Source: Cunninghamia lanceolata
Lineage: Eukaryota; Streptophyta; Pinopsida; Cupressales; Cupressaceae
Assembly: GCA_027924645.1 (NCBI GenBank)
Contig: BSBN01000187.1
Location: 18,122,001 to 18,186,000 of the forward strand
Direction of reading: 5' to 3'
DNA: 64,000 nucleotides
Below are positions 24,573 to 35,990 of this stretch, in pieces. Both the position numbers and the translations under genes were made by a program. The notes beneath the pieces were generated by a model, which did no database searches, was not told the DNA's origin, and saw only the letters and a program-made list of their open reading frames with translations. Numbering within the stretch: position 1 is the stretch's first letter; every line of letters begins with the position of its first letter.

Positions 24573-26614
24573 CACCCTTTCCTTAGAAAGCCAACAAGTG
24601 GCTTATGCTAAGCTGAGGATTTATGCCTCATCTCAAGGGAGCCATATGGTGAGTATCTTCATAGAATGTGTTCTCTTACATTGAACAAGACACCAACAAC
24701 TCAGTCAATAGGGTAGGCTTCTAATTTAAGGTGTCTAGTAAGAATTCAGGGACTTGACACTTATTCATGCGGCAGTGACTCACTTAAGAGACTATCCTAG
24801 CCACTTACATCAATCCTTTAAGAAGAAAGAATGGGATTGACGTATCTCACACACAAGTGTATGCATACTGGGGAACTGTCGGAATAAGTATACGTTGCCA
24901 AGAAGTCTACGGCTTTCACCTCAACCTTTTATATAGCAGACCAAATGGAAAGCACTGCTTAGAGTCATCCCTTGGGGTGAGTACCTCTTTTCCCACCAAG
25001 GCATGCTCTTCTAAAAAAGAAAAAGAAGATAGAACAATTTCTCTTACACCCAAGATCTGTTGAGAGGCAAGGGAACAGGATACTTTTGTTCTACCTTGGG
25101 ATCTACCAACATGAAGTGTGCAAATGCGTCAGACACATCGAACAGTTAGATTCTTTTTAAAGCACCAATTGAAATATTCCTATGTTGAAATGCAAACACA
25201 CGATCATGCAAGAAAATTGGATTAGTAGTTTGCAAATTTTGTGTCTTTGATAGGCGTAAAGTTGCAAGACAAATGTTAGGACAATACAAAATGATCCTAC
25301 AAAAGCCACAAAAAAATGTTAAATGTGAGATGAAAAATATTTGATGCTTTAAAATGACTGAATTTCAAATGATTATACCAGAAAATCTGAGATGAATTTG
25401 GGCAAATGGATTATGAAAAATATTTGATGCTTTAAAATGACTGAATTTCAAATGATTATACCAGAAAATATGACATGAATTTGAGCAAATGGATTGTACT
25501 GCTGTGTAGTTCATGGAATCACCTTTCCAACACGTGTAAAATTGTAAAAATCCGATAAAAATTGAGAAAGTTGTGTTTGTTTGAGTAAAAGAGCCTCCAA
25601 GGACTAGAAACAAGCACTCTCATGATAAAAAGTCCTTAGACAATTGACGAATTCTGATGGTTTTGAAACTGATATCTGGTTGTAGTGATTAGTCATATGC
25701 AGATGATCTATTCCGGATGATGTCTGGTAGTGATTATGTGTTTTGATCATGTACAAAATAATTTGAAAACAGTTATCATTAAATGTCTAATACCAACATG
25801 TATGGTGTTTATGTTTAAATGACAACCATGTAACAAAAACAATGGTTAGTGGCTTAGAATAAATATCAAAACACCAAGGTCAAGATTGGATGACAACTAC
25901 CAGTTAAGACAAAATGTTAGTGGCCATCACGAACTTGCAAGAGACATTAAACGAATCGTTACACATTAAGCACTGACCACTAAACATATTAAGAATTAAA
26001 CAACCTTATCAACGAGACGCAGCTAGATTTAATAATAAACATTAAACTAAGGGTTACAGATAAAAATTCAAATCTTTTAAGCAAGTCAATTGTAGCCCCA
26101 GCAAACCGTGATAAATTCTTGGCCAATCTCCAATTCTTCACCTCTCATTCAATATGATTTGATTTCTGTAACTGGAAAACACATAACCATCATTTGTCTC
26201 TCTTCAATGTAGCATCTAGAAACCATGCTTACACAACTATTAACTTAAGACATTCCTTCTGCTCTGCAACTGGTATTATCAACATTGCTTTGTTATTGAA
26301 GGCTATCGATAAAAATTCGAATAGACTTTGATATATGCTACTGGAAATGAACCATCAACATATCCTTCCTAGTTTTTAGACAATGCAGAGTGCAATAATG
26401 CCTCTTCTTCTCCACCGATTTTCACACCAAAAAATATGCAGACTACACAATAGCTGTTTATCATATACAGACTACACAATGAGTCCATATGAAAATGGAC
26501 GAATACCTAGTACCGAAAGGCATTAAAACACCAGTCCTAATCAAATGATGACCATATCAATCGTTAGCACTATGTGGTGAAGCTTTCAGACAATTGACTG
26601 AAAGAACATAAAAA
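24573..26614 (-). other. Outer gypsy internal segment, no recognisable coding
   Basis: It continues from 7041 after the giant element; the target duplication CACCC is at 24573-24577. AT-rich with many stops on both strands. I see no gag-like core, zinc knuckle or other domain. It holds an 83-bp tandem duplication (25331-25496). Confidence 0.55.
25331..25496. repeat. 83-bp tandem duplication
   Basis: 25331-25413 is repeated at 25414-25496 with a few mismatches (for example ATCTGAGATG against ATATGACATG). Confidence 0.85.
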
Positions 26615-27030
26615 TGTAAATTCAATAAACAGAATAACTGAACCAAAAGAAGAACAGCAAAACAAAACAAATGCTTAGAGTGAAAATAATATAAAACAAC
26701 ACACACAGAAGAACAAAACCATTTAACGTGGTTCACCAATTCATGGCTACATCCACAATGGAGGGCATTCTTTTATTAGATCAATACATCTCTCTCTCTG
26801 TGTGTTTCATACATCTCAGTATCACCAGAAGAACAACAGCTAAAATGCCTTACATCCTAAAGACACTATTCTTCAAACTCCTACCAAACACCTTACATCT
26901 GGAATCAACGACCTAGAATTGGCAGCAGTTACAAGCCAAGAATGGCAGTGACCAGAAGAACGGTTTCAAGGAATCAGCTAGGACAAGAAGTGGTCATTAC
27001 CAATGGGCTTCACAGTCTACATGTCTAACA
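26615..27030 (-). repeat. Copia 3' LTR
   Basis: 416 bp with ends TGT...ACA on the minus strand. It contains the GTGAACCACGTTAA-type block (plus strand, about 26722-26740) and a CT-rich run near 26790-26805. Confidence 0.9.
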
Positions 27031-27103
27031 ATCTCCCACTTGAAGACCAATGGGATCGGCAATGAAGCTGCTTTGAGAGAGATCCCCTTCGTGAAATTTA
27101 GTG

Positions 27104-28888
27104 TCACAGAGGAACAAGACCGAGAGAAGATCTATAGAACTCGAACTTCTCTCGAGGAACAACCTTGGTTAATGCATCTGCCAGATTAACCTTTGTGTCA
27201 ATCTTCGTGACCTGCAACTTGCCTTCGTCAATAACATGGTGGATAAAGTGGTATCGAAGGTCAATATGCTTGGTTCGATTGTGGAAAGCTGAATTTCTAG
27301 CCAAGTGAATAGCACTTTGGCTATCACAATATAATGGAAATACTGATTTCAGATAGCCCAGTTCAGTCAACAAACGCTCAAGCCATATCATTTCTTTGGC
27401 TCCTTCCGAGAGCGCAATGTATTCAACCTTGGTGGATGATAGAGCTACAACTTGTTGCAACCGAGAAACCCAACTAATGGCTGCCCCGACAAATGTAAAG
27501 ACATAACCAGTGGTAGACCAGCGTTTGTCTAAATCTCCGGCCATATCTGAATCAACATAACCACAGAGCTGAATGTCAGTACCTCCAAAACATAAACAGA
27601 AATGTGAAGTACCTTTCAAGTACAGTAGAATCCACTGAACTGCCTGCCAGTGTAATTTGCCCGGATGACTCATGAATCTGCTCACAACTGCAACTTCTTG
27701 TGCAATGTCTGGATGAGTGCATACCATTCCATACATTATACTGCCAACTGTAGATGTATATGGAACAGACCTCATCTGTTCTTCCTCTTCCTGATTTTTC
27801 AGAGACATAGTTGAAGATAGGCAAAAATGATCAGCCAAAGGAGTAGATACTGGTTTAGCATGAGACATATTAAATCTGTCCAGCACTTTGGCAATGTATT
27901 TTGCTTGGGACAACCCGAGTTCTCTTTTATTTCTGTTTCTAAATATGTACATCCCAAGTATTCTTTTGGCTGGTCCTAGGTCTTTCATGGCAAAATGAAG
28001 AGCCAATTGTTGCTTCAGCTAAGCAATAATCTTAACACTAGTACCAGCTACTAACATATCATCAACATAGAGCAAAAGGATGACAAACTCACCAGTATTG
28101 AGCTTCTTGTGGTAAACACAAGGATCTGATTCGCACCGAATAAAGTTGTTATCAGTCATGAAGCAGTCAAATTTTAAATACCATTGTCTTGGAGCTTGCT
28201 TCAGCCCATACAAACTCCGCTTCAACTTGCAAAATAAATGCTCTTTACCTGGTTGAGCAAAGCCTTCAGGCTACTCCATGTATAAATCCTCATCAATGTC
28301 TCCGTGTAAAAATGTTGTTTTCACATCGAGTTGCTCAAGTTCTAAATCCCAAATGGCTACCAAACCCAACACAGCACGGATTGTGTCCATTCTGACAACT
28401 AGAGAAAAGATTTCAAAAAAATCAATACCTTTTTGTTGATCAAATCCCTTGACGACTAATCTGGCCTTGTATCTTTTACTTCCTCTGTCTTCGTCTTTCA
28501 ACCGATAAACCCATTTGTTCTTGAGAGGCTTTCGATTTGGCAGAAGATGAACCAAATCCCAGGTGTTATTGACTCTCAATGACTCCATTTCTTTGTTCAT
28601 GGCTTCCATCCAATTGTGTGCATTTTCATGCTTGCAGGCTTGTTTATATGTTGCCGACTCTGCATAATTAGAGAGCAATAACTCATAGTCATCAAATTTT
28701 GCTGGTCTCCTCTTCTCACAGGTAGACCTCCTCAATTGTGGACCTTGCTCTGGCTGGATATTGGAGTCCAGATTTAGTCTCTGTAATAAATTTTGAACAT
28801 CATCAACCTCTGATTGTAGAGGACCCTGAGGAAAGCTCCCCTGTCTCTGTATATTGCTTTGAGCACCTATTGTGCTTTGCTGAGTCAC
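27104..28888 (-). pseudogene. Copia reverse transcriptase and RNase H
   Basis: RT starts with NTWDLVHLLPNRKPLKNKWVY-type sequence (28500-28570) and proceeds through KARLVVKGF, QLDVKTTFLHGDI, SLYGLKQAPRQWY and the catalytic LLLYVDDMLVAG (about 28045-28080). The Ty1-type RNase H follows with CGYVDSDMAGD, LSSTKVEYIAL, YCDSQSAIHLA and KHIDLRYHFI (27190-27560). The C-terminus with KVNLADALTK is normal length. Stops at 28271-28273 and 28019-28021 are TAG at Gln codons (expected EQPEGF and AQLKQQ). The frame is continuous with the upstream integrase frame. Confidence 0.93.
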
Positions 28889-29734
28889 ACTACCCTATTC
28901 AGGAAATAATCCCTATATCTGTTCAAAAGAAGATAGTTCATTTGTTAGAGGCTACGTATTGGAGGGGAGTGGCTGTGTTGAAGTATTTGTTGGCAGCGAA
29001 GAACCAATTGATGGCTGCATTGGACATAAGACAGGCAGTGGTTGACCAATCAAAAGCTGCGTTGGGGAGGCAAAAAGTAGCGTTAAACTTTGTGAGGGCA
29101 GTGTAGTGCTGTGGGAGGGCAGCGTATAGCTCTTAGAAGACTGCGTAGACTGTTGTAAAGTCAGCAATGTTTGAAACAAAGGCTACATTGACTGGGCAAG
29201 AGGCAGCGTAGAGTGTAAGGTAGGCAGTGATTGGTCAGTTAAGGGCTGCGTAGCACCTAATGAAGATAGCGTAACACTTATGGGAGGCTGCGATGGAGTA
29301 TATGAAGGCAGTGAATGACCACTGTGAGGCTGCGTTTGGTCTAAAGGAGACTGAGTTTGAGTTATTGAGGGCTGTGTAGCAACAATGCAAGGTAGACCAA
29401 TTGAGGACTGAGTAGGAATTGTGCATCCAACCGAGGATCTAGTGGTAGTAGAAATAGGAGCTCCTGAGGTGTAAGAATGTATGGATGTAACTAGTGGCTG
29501 AGAGAAAGAGATGGTGGATTGCTTTACCGTGCCATTATTGAACAAATCCACATCAACATATTCTGGCAGAGGTGAATTGCAAGGTTGCAAACCTAGAAAA
29601 TCCTTCTCATTAAACACAACATCGTGGCTACGGATTATGGTTTTTGTAACGGGATCCCAAAGATGAAAGCCAAATTGATCTTCACCATAGCCAAGAAAAA
29701 CACACCTTTTTGATTTAAAATCTAACTTAGTTCT
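28889..29734 (-). pseudogene. Copia IN-RT linker with expanded Ser/Thr/Gln/Pro repeats
   Basis: In frame with the integrase and RT. The segment at about 28920-29530 encodes a roughly 200-residue mucin-like stretch with degenerate units such as TQPxxGxSLP and TLPSQS. On the plus strand this shows as recurring GGCTGCGTA / GGCAGCGTA every 35-60 bp. A short low-complexity linker between integrase and RT is normal in copia; this one is long and visibly repetitive. TAG stops at 29183, 28952, and two near 28894-28920 interrupt it, all at likely Gln positions. Confidence 0.7.
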
Positions 29735-30922
29735 CTACTCTTTCAGAATGTGAACAAAAGTGACACAGCCAAACACCCACAAATGATGATAGGGAATTCG
29801 TTTGCCAAGCCATGTCTCCTCAGGGATGTCAAAATCCAGCCTAGACGATGGAGCTCGATTGATGAGATACATAGCAGTATCACATGCCTCTTCCCAAAAC
29901 TCTTTGCCCAATCCGGCATTGGAGAGCATGCATCTAGCTCTCTCAAGTATCGTGCGATTTAGCCTCTCAGCTGCACCGTTCTCTTGAGGTGTATAAGGGA
30001 TGATCTTGATCCATCGAATACCATGGTTTGTACAAAATGAATCAAACTCTGAAGAACAATATTCTCCACCATTGTCTATTAGTAGGCATTTAATTTTATG
30101 CCAAATCTGGTTTTCAACAACAGCCTTAAAAATCTTAAATTTTGAAAATACCTCAGATTTTCTGTTCAACATATAAATCTAGAATTTTCGAGTGCAGTCA
30201 TCTACAAAGGTTACAAAATAATTTGCTCCACCGAAAGAAGTTACCTGAGTTGGACCAAAAATGTCGGAGTGAACAAGTTCCAATGAAGTAATTTTCTTGT
30301 CATGCCCCATTCTCAAGAAACTGGTCTGGCACTGTTTGCCATAAAGGCAATGTTCACATAATTCTAAATCGACAGAGGTGAGGCCTGGAAGCTGATTGCG
30401 CTAAAGCATAACTTGAAGACCTTTTTGGCTCATATGACCGAGCCTTTTGTGCCATATTTCAAACCCACTGTCCATAGCCGGCAAGGCAGCTCCCACTTCA
30501 CCAAAACAGTCCAGAATATAGAGATTACCTTGCTTCTTTCCTCTTGCCGTTACTAAAAGCCCCTTTGTAATTTTCCATGAATCAAGAGAAAATTTAACAT
30601 TGCATCCATTGCCTATAAGCTGACTAACAGAAATTAAATTTCTTTTTAACATGGGTACATATCTAACATCCGTCAAAGTTAATTTGTCTCCATTTTTCAG
30701 ATTCAATGTGATATCACCTTTACCTAATATGTCACATTCTTTATTGTCACCAAGAAACACCTTGCCAAATGTGCCTTCATGAAAATTTGTGAAAGCTTGA
30801 CGGCATGCAGTGACATGAAATGAGGTGCCGGAATCAAGGACCCACGAATCTGCATTTGTATCACTAGTTGATAGGACCAAAACACCATCACATGCAGTGT
30901 TTGTTTGATTATTTGTGCTCAC
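29735..30922 (-). pseudogene. Copia protease and integrase
   Basis: The protease motif WVLDSGTSFHVT is at about 30815-30850. The GAG-pre-integrase motif (IWHKRLGHMS) is near 30430, and the integrase zinc region (CEHCLYGKQ) is near 30345. The catalytic core shows LVHSDIFGP (first Asp, about 30265), LIDNGGEY (second Asp, about 30075) and NGAAERLNRT (Glu, about 29970), followed by the WLGKRIPYHHLWVFGC box. Stops are TAG at 30401-30403, 30179-30181 (Trp expected) and 29735-29737. Confidence 0.92.
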
Positions 30923-31701
30923 TTTGCCTTGAGCTTTTTTATAGTTCTAGCAATTCTTCTTATTGTGTTTGGGTTTTCCACAAAACCAACACGCACTGAT
31001 TTTGCCCCTAGACTTCGATCACGGACTAGATTGCGACCTTCTCTGGTTGTTGTATCTACCTTTGTCTTGGCTTCTTCCCCTATTGCTTGTACTTACAGCT
31101 GTTAGAGCATCGCTAAATGAGGGTTCCTGATGTTTCCTTCTCATGTCTTCGCTGAGAAGAGTAGCTGCAACGTCATCAAAAACCAATGTACTCTTGGCTG
31201 CTACAGAAGTGCTCACAGCCATGACAACACCTTCCCAGCTATTTGGTAAGGAACACAACAACAAAATTGCTTTAATCTAAGGATCTAACTTGATACCCAC
31301 CGAAGTTAATTGAGTAACTAAGGTGTTAAATTCATTTAGATGATTGGACATAACCCCACCTTCTTTCATTTTCAGGTTATATAATTTCTTCATAATAAAT
31401 ACCTTATTCGAAGCTGAAGCAATCGCATACATGCTAGAGAGCTTTTCCCAGAGCTCTTTCGTAGTACTCTCATTTGAGACATTAAATAATACATTGCTGG
31501 ACAATGAGAGAAAAATAGTTGCCTTCGCTTTCATATCGAGTTTTTCCCAGTCTTCATCTTTCATTGAACCTTGTCCATTGGCTTTCCCTAGTAAGGCGAG
31601 TGACAAGTCCTATTGATAAGAAGAGACTCCATATGCACTTTCCATTGACCAAAGTTTTGGCCTGTAAATTTCTCTATTTTCCATTTTTTTGAATCATCCA
31701 T
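30923..31701 (-). pseudogene. Copia gag
   Basis: ATG at 31699-31701 begins KWKIEKFTGQNFGQWKVHME, the usual copia gag start. The UBN2-type core follows (STTKELWEKLSSMYA, LNEFNTLVTQLTSVG, LLCSLPNSWEGV). The zinc knuckle CWFCGKPKHNKKNC (CX2CX4HX4C) lies at about 30950-30995. A frameshift near 31606-31615, TAG at 31610-31612, 31277-31279 and 30947-30949, and TGA at 31019-31021 (from a CGA Arg codon) inactivate it. Confidence 0.9.
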
Positions 31702-31768
31702 TTTGATTGCTGTAAAGGTTCCAAAAAAAAACTTAACAGGGTATCTCCTGGACTGAGCTACACACAGA

Positions 31769-31780
31769 GCTCTGATACCA
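31769..31780 (-). other. Copia primer-binding site (initiator-Met tRNA type)
   Basis: The minus strand reads TGGTATCAGAGC immediately downstream of the 5' LTR. It is the standard plant copia PBS. Confidence 0.9.
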
Positions 31781-31782
31781 AT

Positions 31783-32195
31783 AATAAATTCAATAAATAG
31801 AATAATTGAACCAAAAGAAGAACAACAAAACAAAACAAATGCTCAGAGTGAAAATAATATAAAACAAGACACACAGAAGAACAAAACCATTTAACGTGGT
31901 TCACCAATTTATGGCTACATCCACAACGAAGGGCATTCTTTTATTAGATCAATACATCTCTCTCTCTCTGTTTCATACATCTCAGTATCACCAGAAGAAT
32001 AGCAGCTAAAATGCCTTACATCCTAAAGACACTATTCTCCAAACTCCTACCAAACACCTTACATCTGGAATCAACGACCCAGAACTGGCAGCGGTTACAA
32101 GCCAAGAATGGTAGTGAGTAGAAGAATGGTTTCAAGGAATCAGCCAGGACAAGAAGTGGCCATTACCAATGGGCTTCACAGTCCACATGTCCAAC
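31783..32195 (-). repeat. Copia 5' LTR
   Basis: 413 bp, partner of 26615-27030. The 3' edge has lost the canonical CA (minus strand ends ...TTTATTA before the PBS). It has one short indel in the CT-rich run compared with the other copy. Confidence 0.9.
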
Positions 32196-32878
32196 AAAAA
32201 AAACATAATCATTGACTAATAGGGTGGTAGGAATCAATTTAGGAGAGGTTTTAAATGTTCATGACCAAGATCTCCAATGATACCAAATGTATACGGTGTG
32301 TCCAGATAGTAAAATATTAGAGCACAAAGATGAGGGCACAAACTAAAATTTTACAGAAATGATTCTTAATGCTACCCTTGACATTTAATGCATTTAGTAG
32401 GGGATGAACGCAGCAAGTAGAAGACAACTATAATAGTATGGATAGTGATAACAAGATGATGGAGACTGTAGACTTATAGCTAACACCTGAAACTTGCAGT
32501 TATAAAAATTGTTTGAAGGACCGAGTAACAAAGAACCACCCAAAGACTTCGATAGATGCTAAATATGGAAGAATAGCAAGGCAGACGATCTATTTGAATG
32601 CAAATGATTCAAGACTTAATGTTAAACCCATAAGTAATCCATGCTGAGGCAAAACCCAACGTTGCAAGTTCCATCAATACAATCAAATGTGCAACAAGAT
32701 TACCAGAACAGTTAGAGTGCAATCCACTAGACAATACCTATGCGATAGGGTGTAGGGCCCAAAAATTTTAAAAAAAAATTTAAAATTTTTCAACTTTTCT
32801 GCATACTTGCAAAACTCAACATCAGAGCTTAAACAAATAATTGATTATTAGAAGATGATTTCACGTCAGGTTCACTAG
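32196..32878 (-). other. Outer gypsy 5' leader
   Basis: Non-coding DNA between the copia insertion and the outer element's 5' LTR. Next to the LTR the minus strand reads CTAGTGAACCTGACGTGAA where a primer-binding site is expected. I cannot assign a tRNA, and the TGG start appears to be mutated or absent. Confidence 0.5.
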
Positions 32879-33182
32879 TGTATGCAAGGATATAAATTTT
32901 ATTTGAAAAATGGTTTACAACTAAGGCCAAACCCTAAAATCTATATCAAATGCACCATTTAAAGATTAAAAATAAAAACATTGTTTTAGATAAATGTTAC
33001 CGAATAATTGAATTGTGGTTGCTCAAACCCAACAAATAACTCCAAGTTCGTAATTAGGAAATTAGAATAAAGGTAAGGTTTTATAAATTTTGGGTGAGAC
33101 GGCTTCAATAACGGGGGTAGTTGAATGGTGAGTAGTTAGGTGAACCAGTATTGGTTTGGATTTAGGTTTAGTTTAAAGTAAA

Positions 33183-33305
33183 CTAACATATCTATATTTA
33201 AAAAATATATCTAAAATACGCGGAGAGATATCCTTCTCGAGCGCCTATTTTTTAATCAATTTACCATACATAGGTGGAATAGGTTTTTAAATATAGATAT
33301 GCTAG
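33183..33305. mobile_element. MITE-like element with about 22-bp terminal inverted repeats
   Basis: Ends CTAACATATCTATATTTAAA... and ...TTTAAATATAGATATGCTAG are inverted repeats with one mismatch over about 22 bp. A TA at each edge could be a TA target duplication (Tc1/mariner-like). The core has GGAGAGATATCCTTCTCGAG. It is 123 bp and has no coding capacity. Superfamily assignment is tentative. Confidence 0.6.
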
Positions 33306-33486
33306 TTTTATAAATTTATGACTTTATAAATTTAGTTCTAGAAAAATCTTGGTTAAAAGTGAGGATGATGAATTCTAAAGCCCATAAATTTACAATAAAT
33401 AATGTTTGATTGGGTTACTATGTGTATATATGTTTTGAGTGAATTCTAAACCTAATAAACTATAGTGACATAAATTTATGGTAAAT

Positions 33487-35308
33487 TTCTGCCTTAAGTT
33501 TCAATGGCACAAGCAAGCAGAAGGCAACGCGGAGCTGCGAATGATGACAAAGAGTAGGGCAAAGGGCACGCGGGGCAGTCATCTGAAGGAGCTTGAAGGA
33601 GGGTTCCGGACACACAAAGCAAAGGTAAGACAAATTTTGGATTGCAAGGTGAGGTGGAGTCTGCAAATAAGGGCTTTGATCCTCTTCCACTAGGCATTGA
33701 TGGACATTGTTCTCCTGTTTCTCCCCCCACCGGGCTGGCGGATCCTAAGAAGAGGAATTACAGACTATGCAAAAACTTAGCAAATCCTTTCCATACTTGT
33801 AGTAGCTTCTGCAAGGATCGGATTTTAATTTCCAACCCTTCGACTGATCTAGGGTTTATCTCTCCGAATGTGGCTCCCTCTATGCCAATCGGGGAGAATA
33901 CTTCTCTTGCCCCAAATCCTCCGCCCCCTCCATTGGTGTCTGATTCTTTCTCATCTTTTTTTTTGGGTGATACTAAGGTAGACCTGGTATTTGATTCGGT
34001 GGACTTCCATATTTCGGATGACTGCATCATGGAGGCCTCCTCAGACATTGGTTCGCGGACTGTGGTTTTCAAATCTATGGGGCAGAGACCTTTTGTGGAT
34101 AAATTTGAAGCTTGGTGCAGGAATTCTTGGAGCAACTTGACTCCCCCCTCCATGGAGTTGCTGAATTTTGGCTTTCTTCTTGTCACCTTTTGTAGTGCTA
34201 AGGACTGCAGGTTTGTTCTGGATAATGGTCCATGGTTTTTTGGCAGATCTAGTCTATTTATGACCCCTTGGACCCCCTTTTTGATCCTGTAAATGTTCAA
34301 ATTCCTTCCATTCCCATCTGGCTGCGCCTCTACAATCTACCTTTGGTTATGTGCAATTCAGGACTCATTGAATCCTTGATCAATCAGATTGGTGCCTTCA
34401 TCAAAGTTGAGGAGGGGCCTACACCCAGACAGTTCTTCAGAGTCTGTGCCCTAGTTGATATTTCTAGACCACTTCCTCACATGGTCCAAATCAACTCTTC
34501 ACATGGCTCTTGGCTACAATATATCAATTTTGAAGGGCTTCCAGAATGTTGCTTCAGTTGTAATCAACTTGGACATAAGGTTGTTGGCTTCCATTCTAAA
34601 TCTATCAATGGTCAGCAGGCCCTTAATCTAAAAAGATGGGTCCAAAAGGAGTGCATTCCTGAGGTAGACTTTGTTTGGAGAAATCATGGTATGTTTTTCG
34701 ATCATTGTTCCCCGATCCCCCCAGCTAGCGGGAATCCCATTCAGGTTGAGAGTTCAAGCAATCCAATTCCTATGGCTGTGGAACCTCATGATCTTCAGAA
34801 AGATTTTGATTCAGATCTGGAGGATAATGGTGTGGCTTCTTCAGAGGATGAGGAACTTTGGATGGCTCTCTCCGAGGATCATGATCTTCTTTTGGATCAG
34901 GCAGATGTCCTGGCTTGCTCAGACATCGACTCCATCTCCTAGACAACAAGTAAGCTTTCAAAACCAAATTTGGGTCAGAGCGACAAGCGTAGGGGAAGGA
35001 AATCTGAAGCAGAAAAACTAAGGATGGAAGCTTTGGAGGCTACTGATGATGGCACTCAGTGGACTATGGAAGTGCTCCTCACCAAGAGCAAACTTAAACA
35101 AAAGAAAGGCTGAGTGCAAGCTTGGTTAAGCTGGTTTATGAAGTATTGGTCTTTTGTAGGAGTCTCCTTGGAGTTTTTTCTCTATCTTTCTTTGTCTTTT
35201 CTGCTCCCCATTTTCAGGTCTGAAGCTTTCTTCTTTTTTGGTTGTTTATGCTATATGGGTGTGGGCCCTCATCCCATGGCTTATCCAAATAAATAAATAA
35301 ATAAATAA
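33487..35308 (+). mobile_element. LINE derivative carrying ORF1 only, with 17-bp target duplication
   Basis: Flanked by a perfect 17-bp direct repeat, ATAAATTTATGGTAAAT (33470-33486 and 35309-35325), and ending in an (AAAT)n tail at 35287-35308. Only an L1-type ORF1 (33642-34942) lies inside. About 0.35 kb of T-rich 3' UTR follows directly, with no endonuclease or RT. Target duplication and tail together show that it moved as a unit by target-primed reverse transcription, using enzymes from elsewhere. Confidence 0.85.
33642..34942 (+). pseudogene. LINE ORF1 protein (DUF4283 plus zinc knuckle)
   Basis: An RNA-binding ORF1 of plant L1 LINEs. The first frame (33642-34289) carries the DUF4283-type region (MGQRPFVDKFEAWCRNSW, LVTFCSAKDCRFVLDNGPWFFG). 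A frameshift at about 34268-34290 moves to the second frame (to 34942) with IPIWLRLYNLPL and INQIGAFIKVEEG. A zinc-knuckle-like CFSCNQLGHKVVGFH (about 34553-34600) has the final Cys replaced by His, and an acidic C-terminus follows. An in-frame stop lies near the 5' end (about 33552). The overlapping minus-strand frame at 33758-34300 is an antisense shadow. Confidence 0.85.
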
Positions 35309-35325
35309 ATAAATTTATGGTAAAT

Positions 35326-35990
35326 AATCTTTGAATATATATTTTTTTGTTTTCACATATTTTTTAAAGCATCTCAAAGTAAATAATATAGGGTTTAATA
35401 TAGTGCTCTAAAATAATATTTTATTTTCAGCATTATATGTATATATGTTTTGATTAATGCAAAAACTACAAACTTTGGGTTAGTTGTTTACATATATTTT
35501 TAAAATAATAAAGTCTTAATATATATTAAAAATAAAAGGATTAGTTAATAAAATCCTAGGTTACATTAAACAAAACGAAATGCATAAATTTATTTTTTAA
35601 AATATTTTACCAATGAATTTGAATTTTTAATATTCTACCAATATGAAATGATTTATACACAATTAACACCATTATTCATACATGTGATTTTCGTTGATTC
35701 TTGATTTTGCTGCTTCTTGTTTTTACTTTTTGCCTCTCGCAATGAAATTCATACCTGTGATTTTCATTGATTGTTGATTTTGGCGCTTCTTGTTTTTATT
35801 TTTTCTTGTGGCTTTGTAATTAGTGATTTTATTTTTGGTTGTTTTTAGAGACTTTCAAACATTTATGTTTTATATATGTTTTAATTATTAATGTTGTATT
35901 TGTCGGCTATTATTTTTTTAATGAATTTAAAGTTGTTTCTCTTAACACACTCACTCACCCCGTGCTGCCACTATAGTTACATCTCTCGAC
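35326..35990. other. AT-rich remainder of the insert in the outer LTR
   Basis: No coding or terminal signals. It contains a 63-bp tandem duplication (about 35691-35753 and 35754-35815, TGTGATTTTCNTTGATT...CTTCTTGTTTTTA). Confidence 0.5.

Larger units (their letters stand above)
26615..32195 (-). mobile_element. Ty1/copia element, Tnt1/Tork-like, complete but inactivated
   Basis: A 5.6-kb minus-strand element with LTRs at 26615-27030 and 31783-32195. It is flanked by AAAAA on both sides (26610-26614 and 32196-32200); because this is a homopolymer the duplication is suggestive rather than decisive. The PBS (TGGTATCAGAGC, 31769-31780) is complementary to initiator-Met tRNA, and the PPT (AAGTGGGAGAT, about 27031-27041) abuts the 3' LTR. 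Domain order gag-protease-integrase-RT-RNase H defines copia. The GLKQAPRQWYLKFD region is Tnt1/Tork-like. By eye the LTRs differ at about 22 of 413 positions (roughly 5%), almost all transitions. The whole coding region is one frame apart from one frameshift in gag and about 13 nonsense codons. Confidence 0.92.

Noticed and set aside
32858..32878. tRNA-Val internal pairing as the PBS of the outer gypsy element (TCACGTCAGG similarity)
   Set aside because: Only about 9 bases match from memory of tRNA-Val, and the site lacks the TGG start. Too weak to claim.
33758..34300. 180-codon minus-strand frame opposite the LINE ORF1
   Set aside because: An exact antisense shadow of a plus-strand DUF4283 frame.
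33183..35990. The whole 2.8-kb insert as one Helitron or DNA transposon
   Set aside because: There is no convincing common terminal structure (TC...CTRR with hairpin, or long inverted repeats at both outer edges). A MITE-like hairpin and a LINE with its own target duplication explain most of it.
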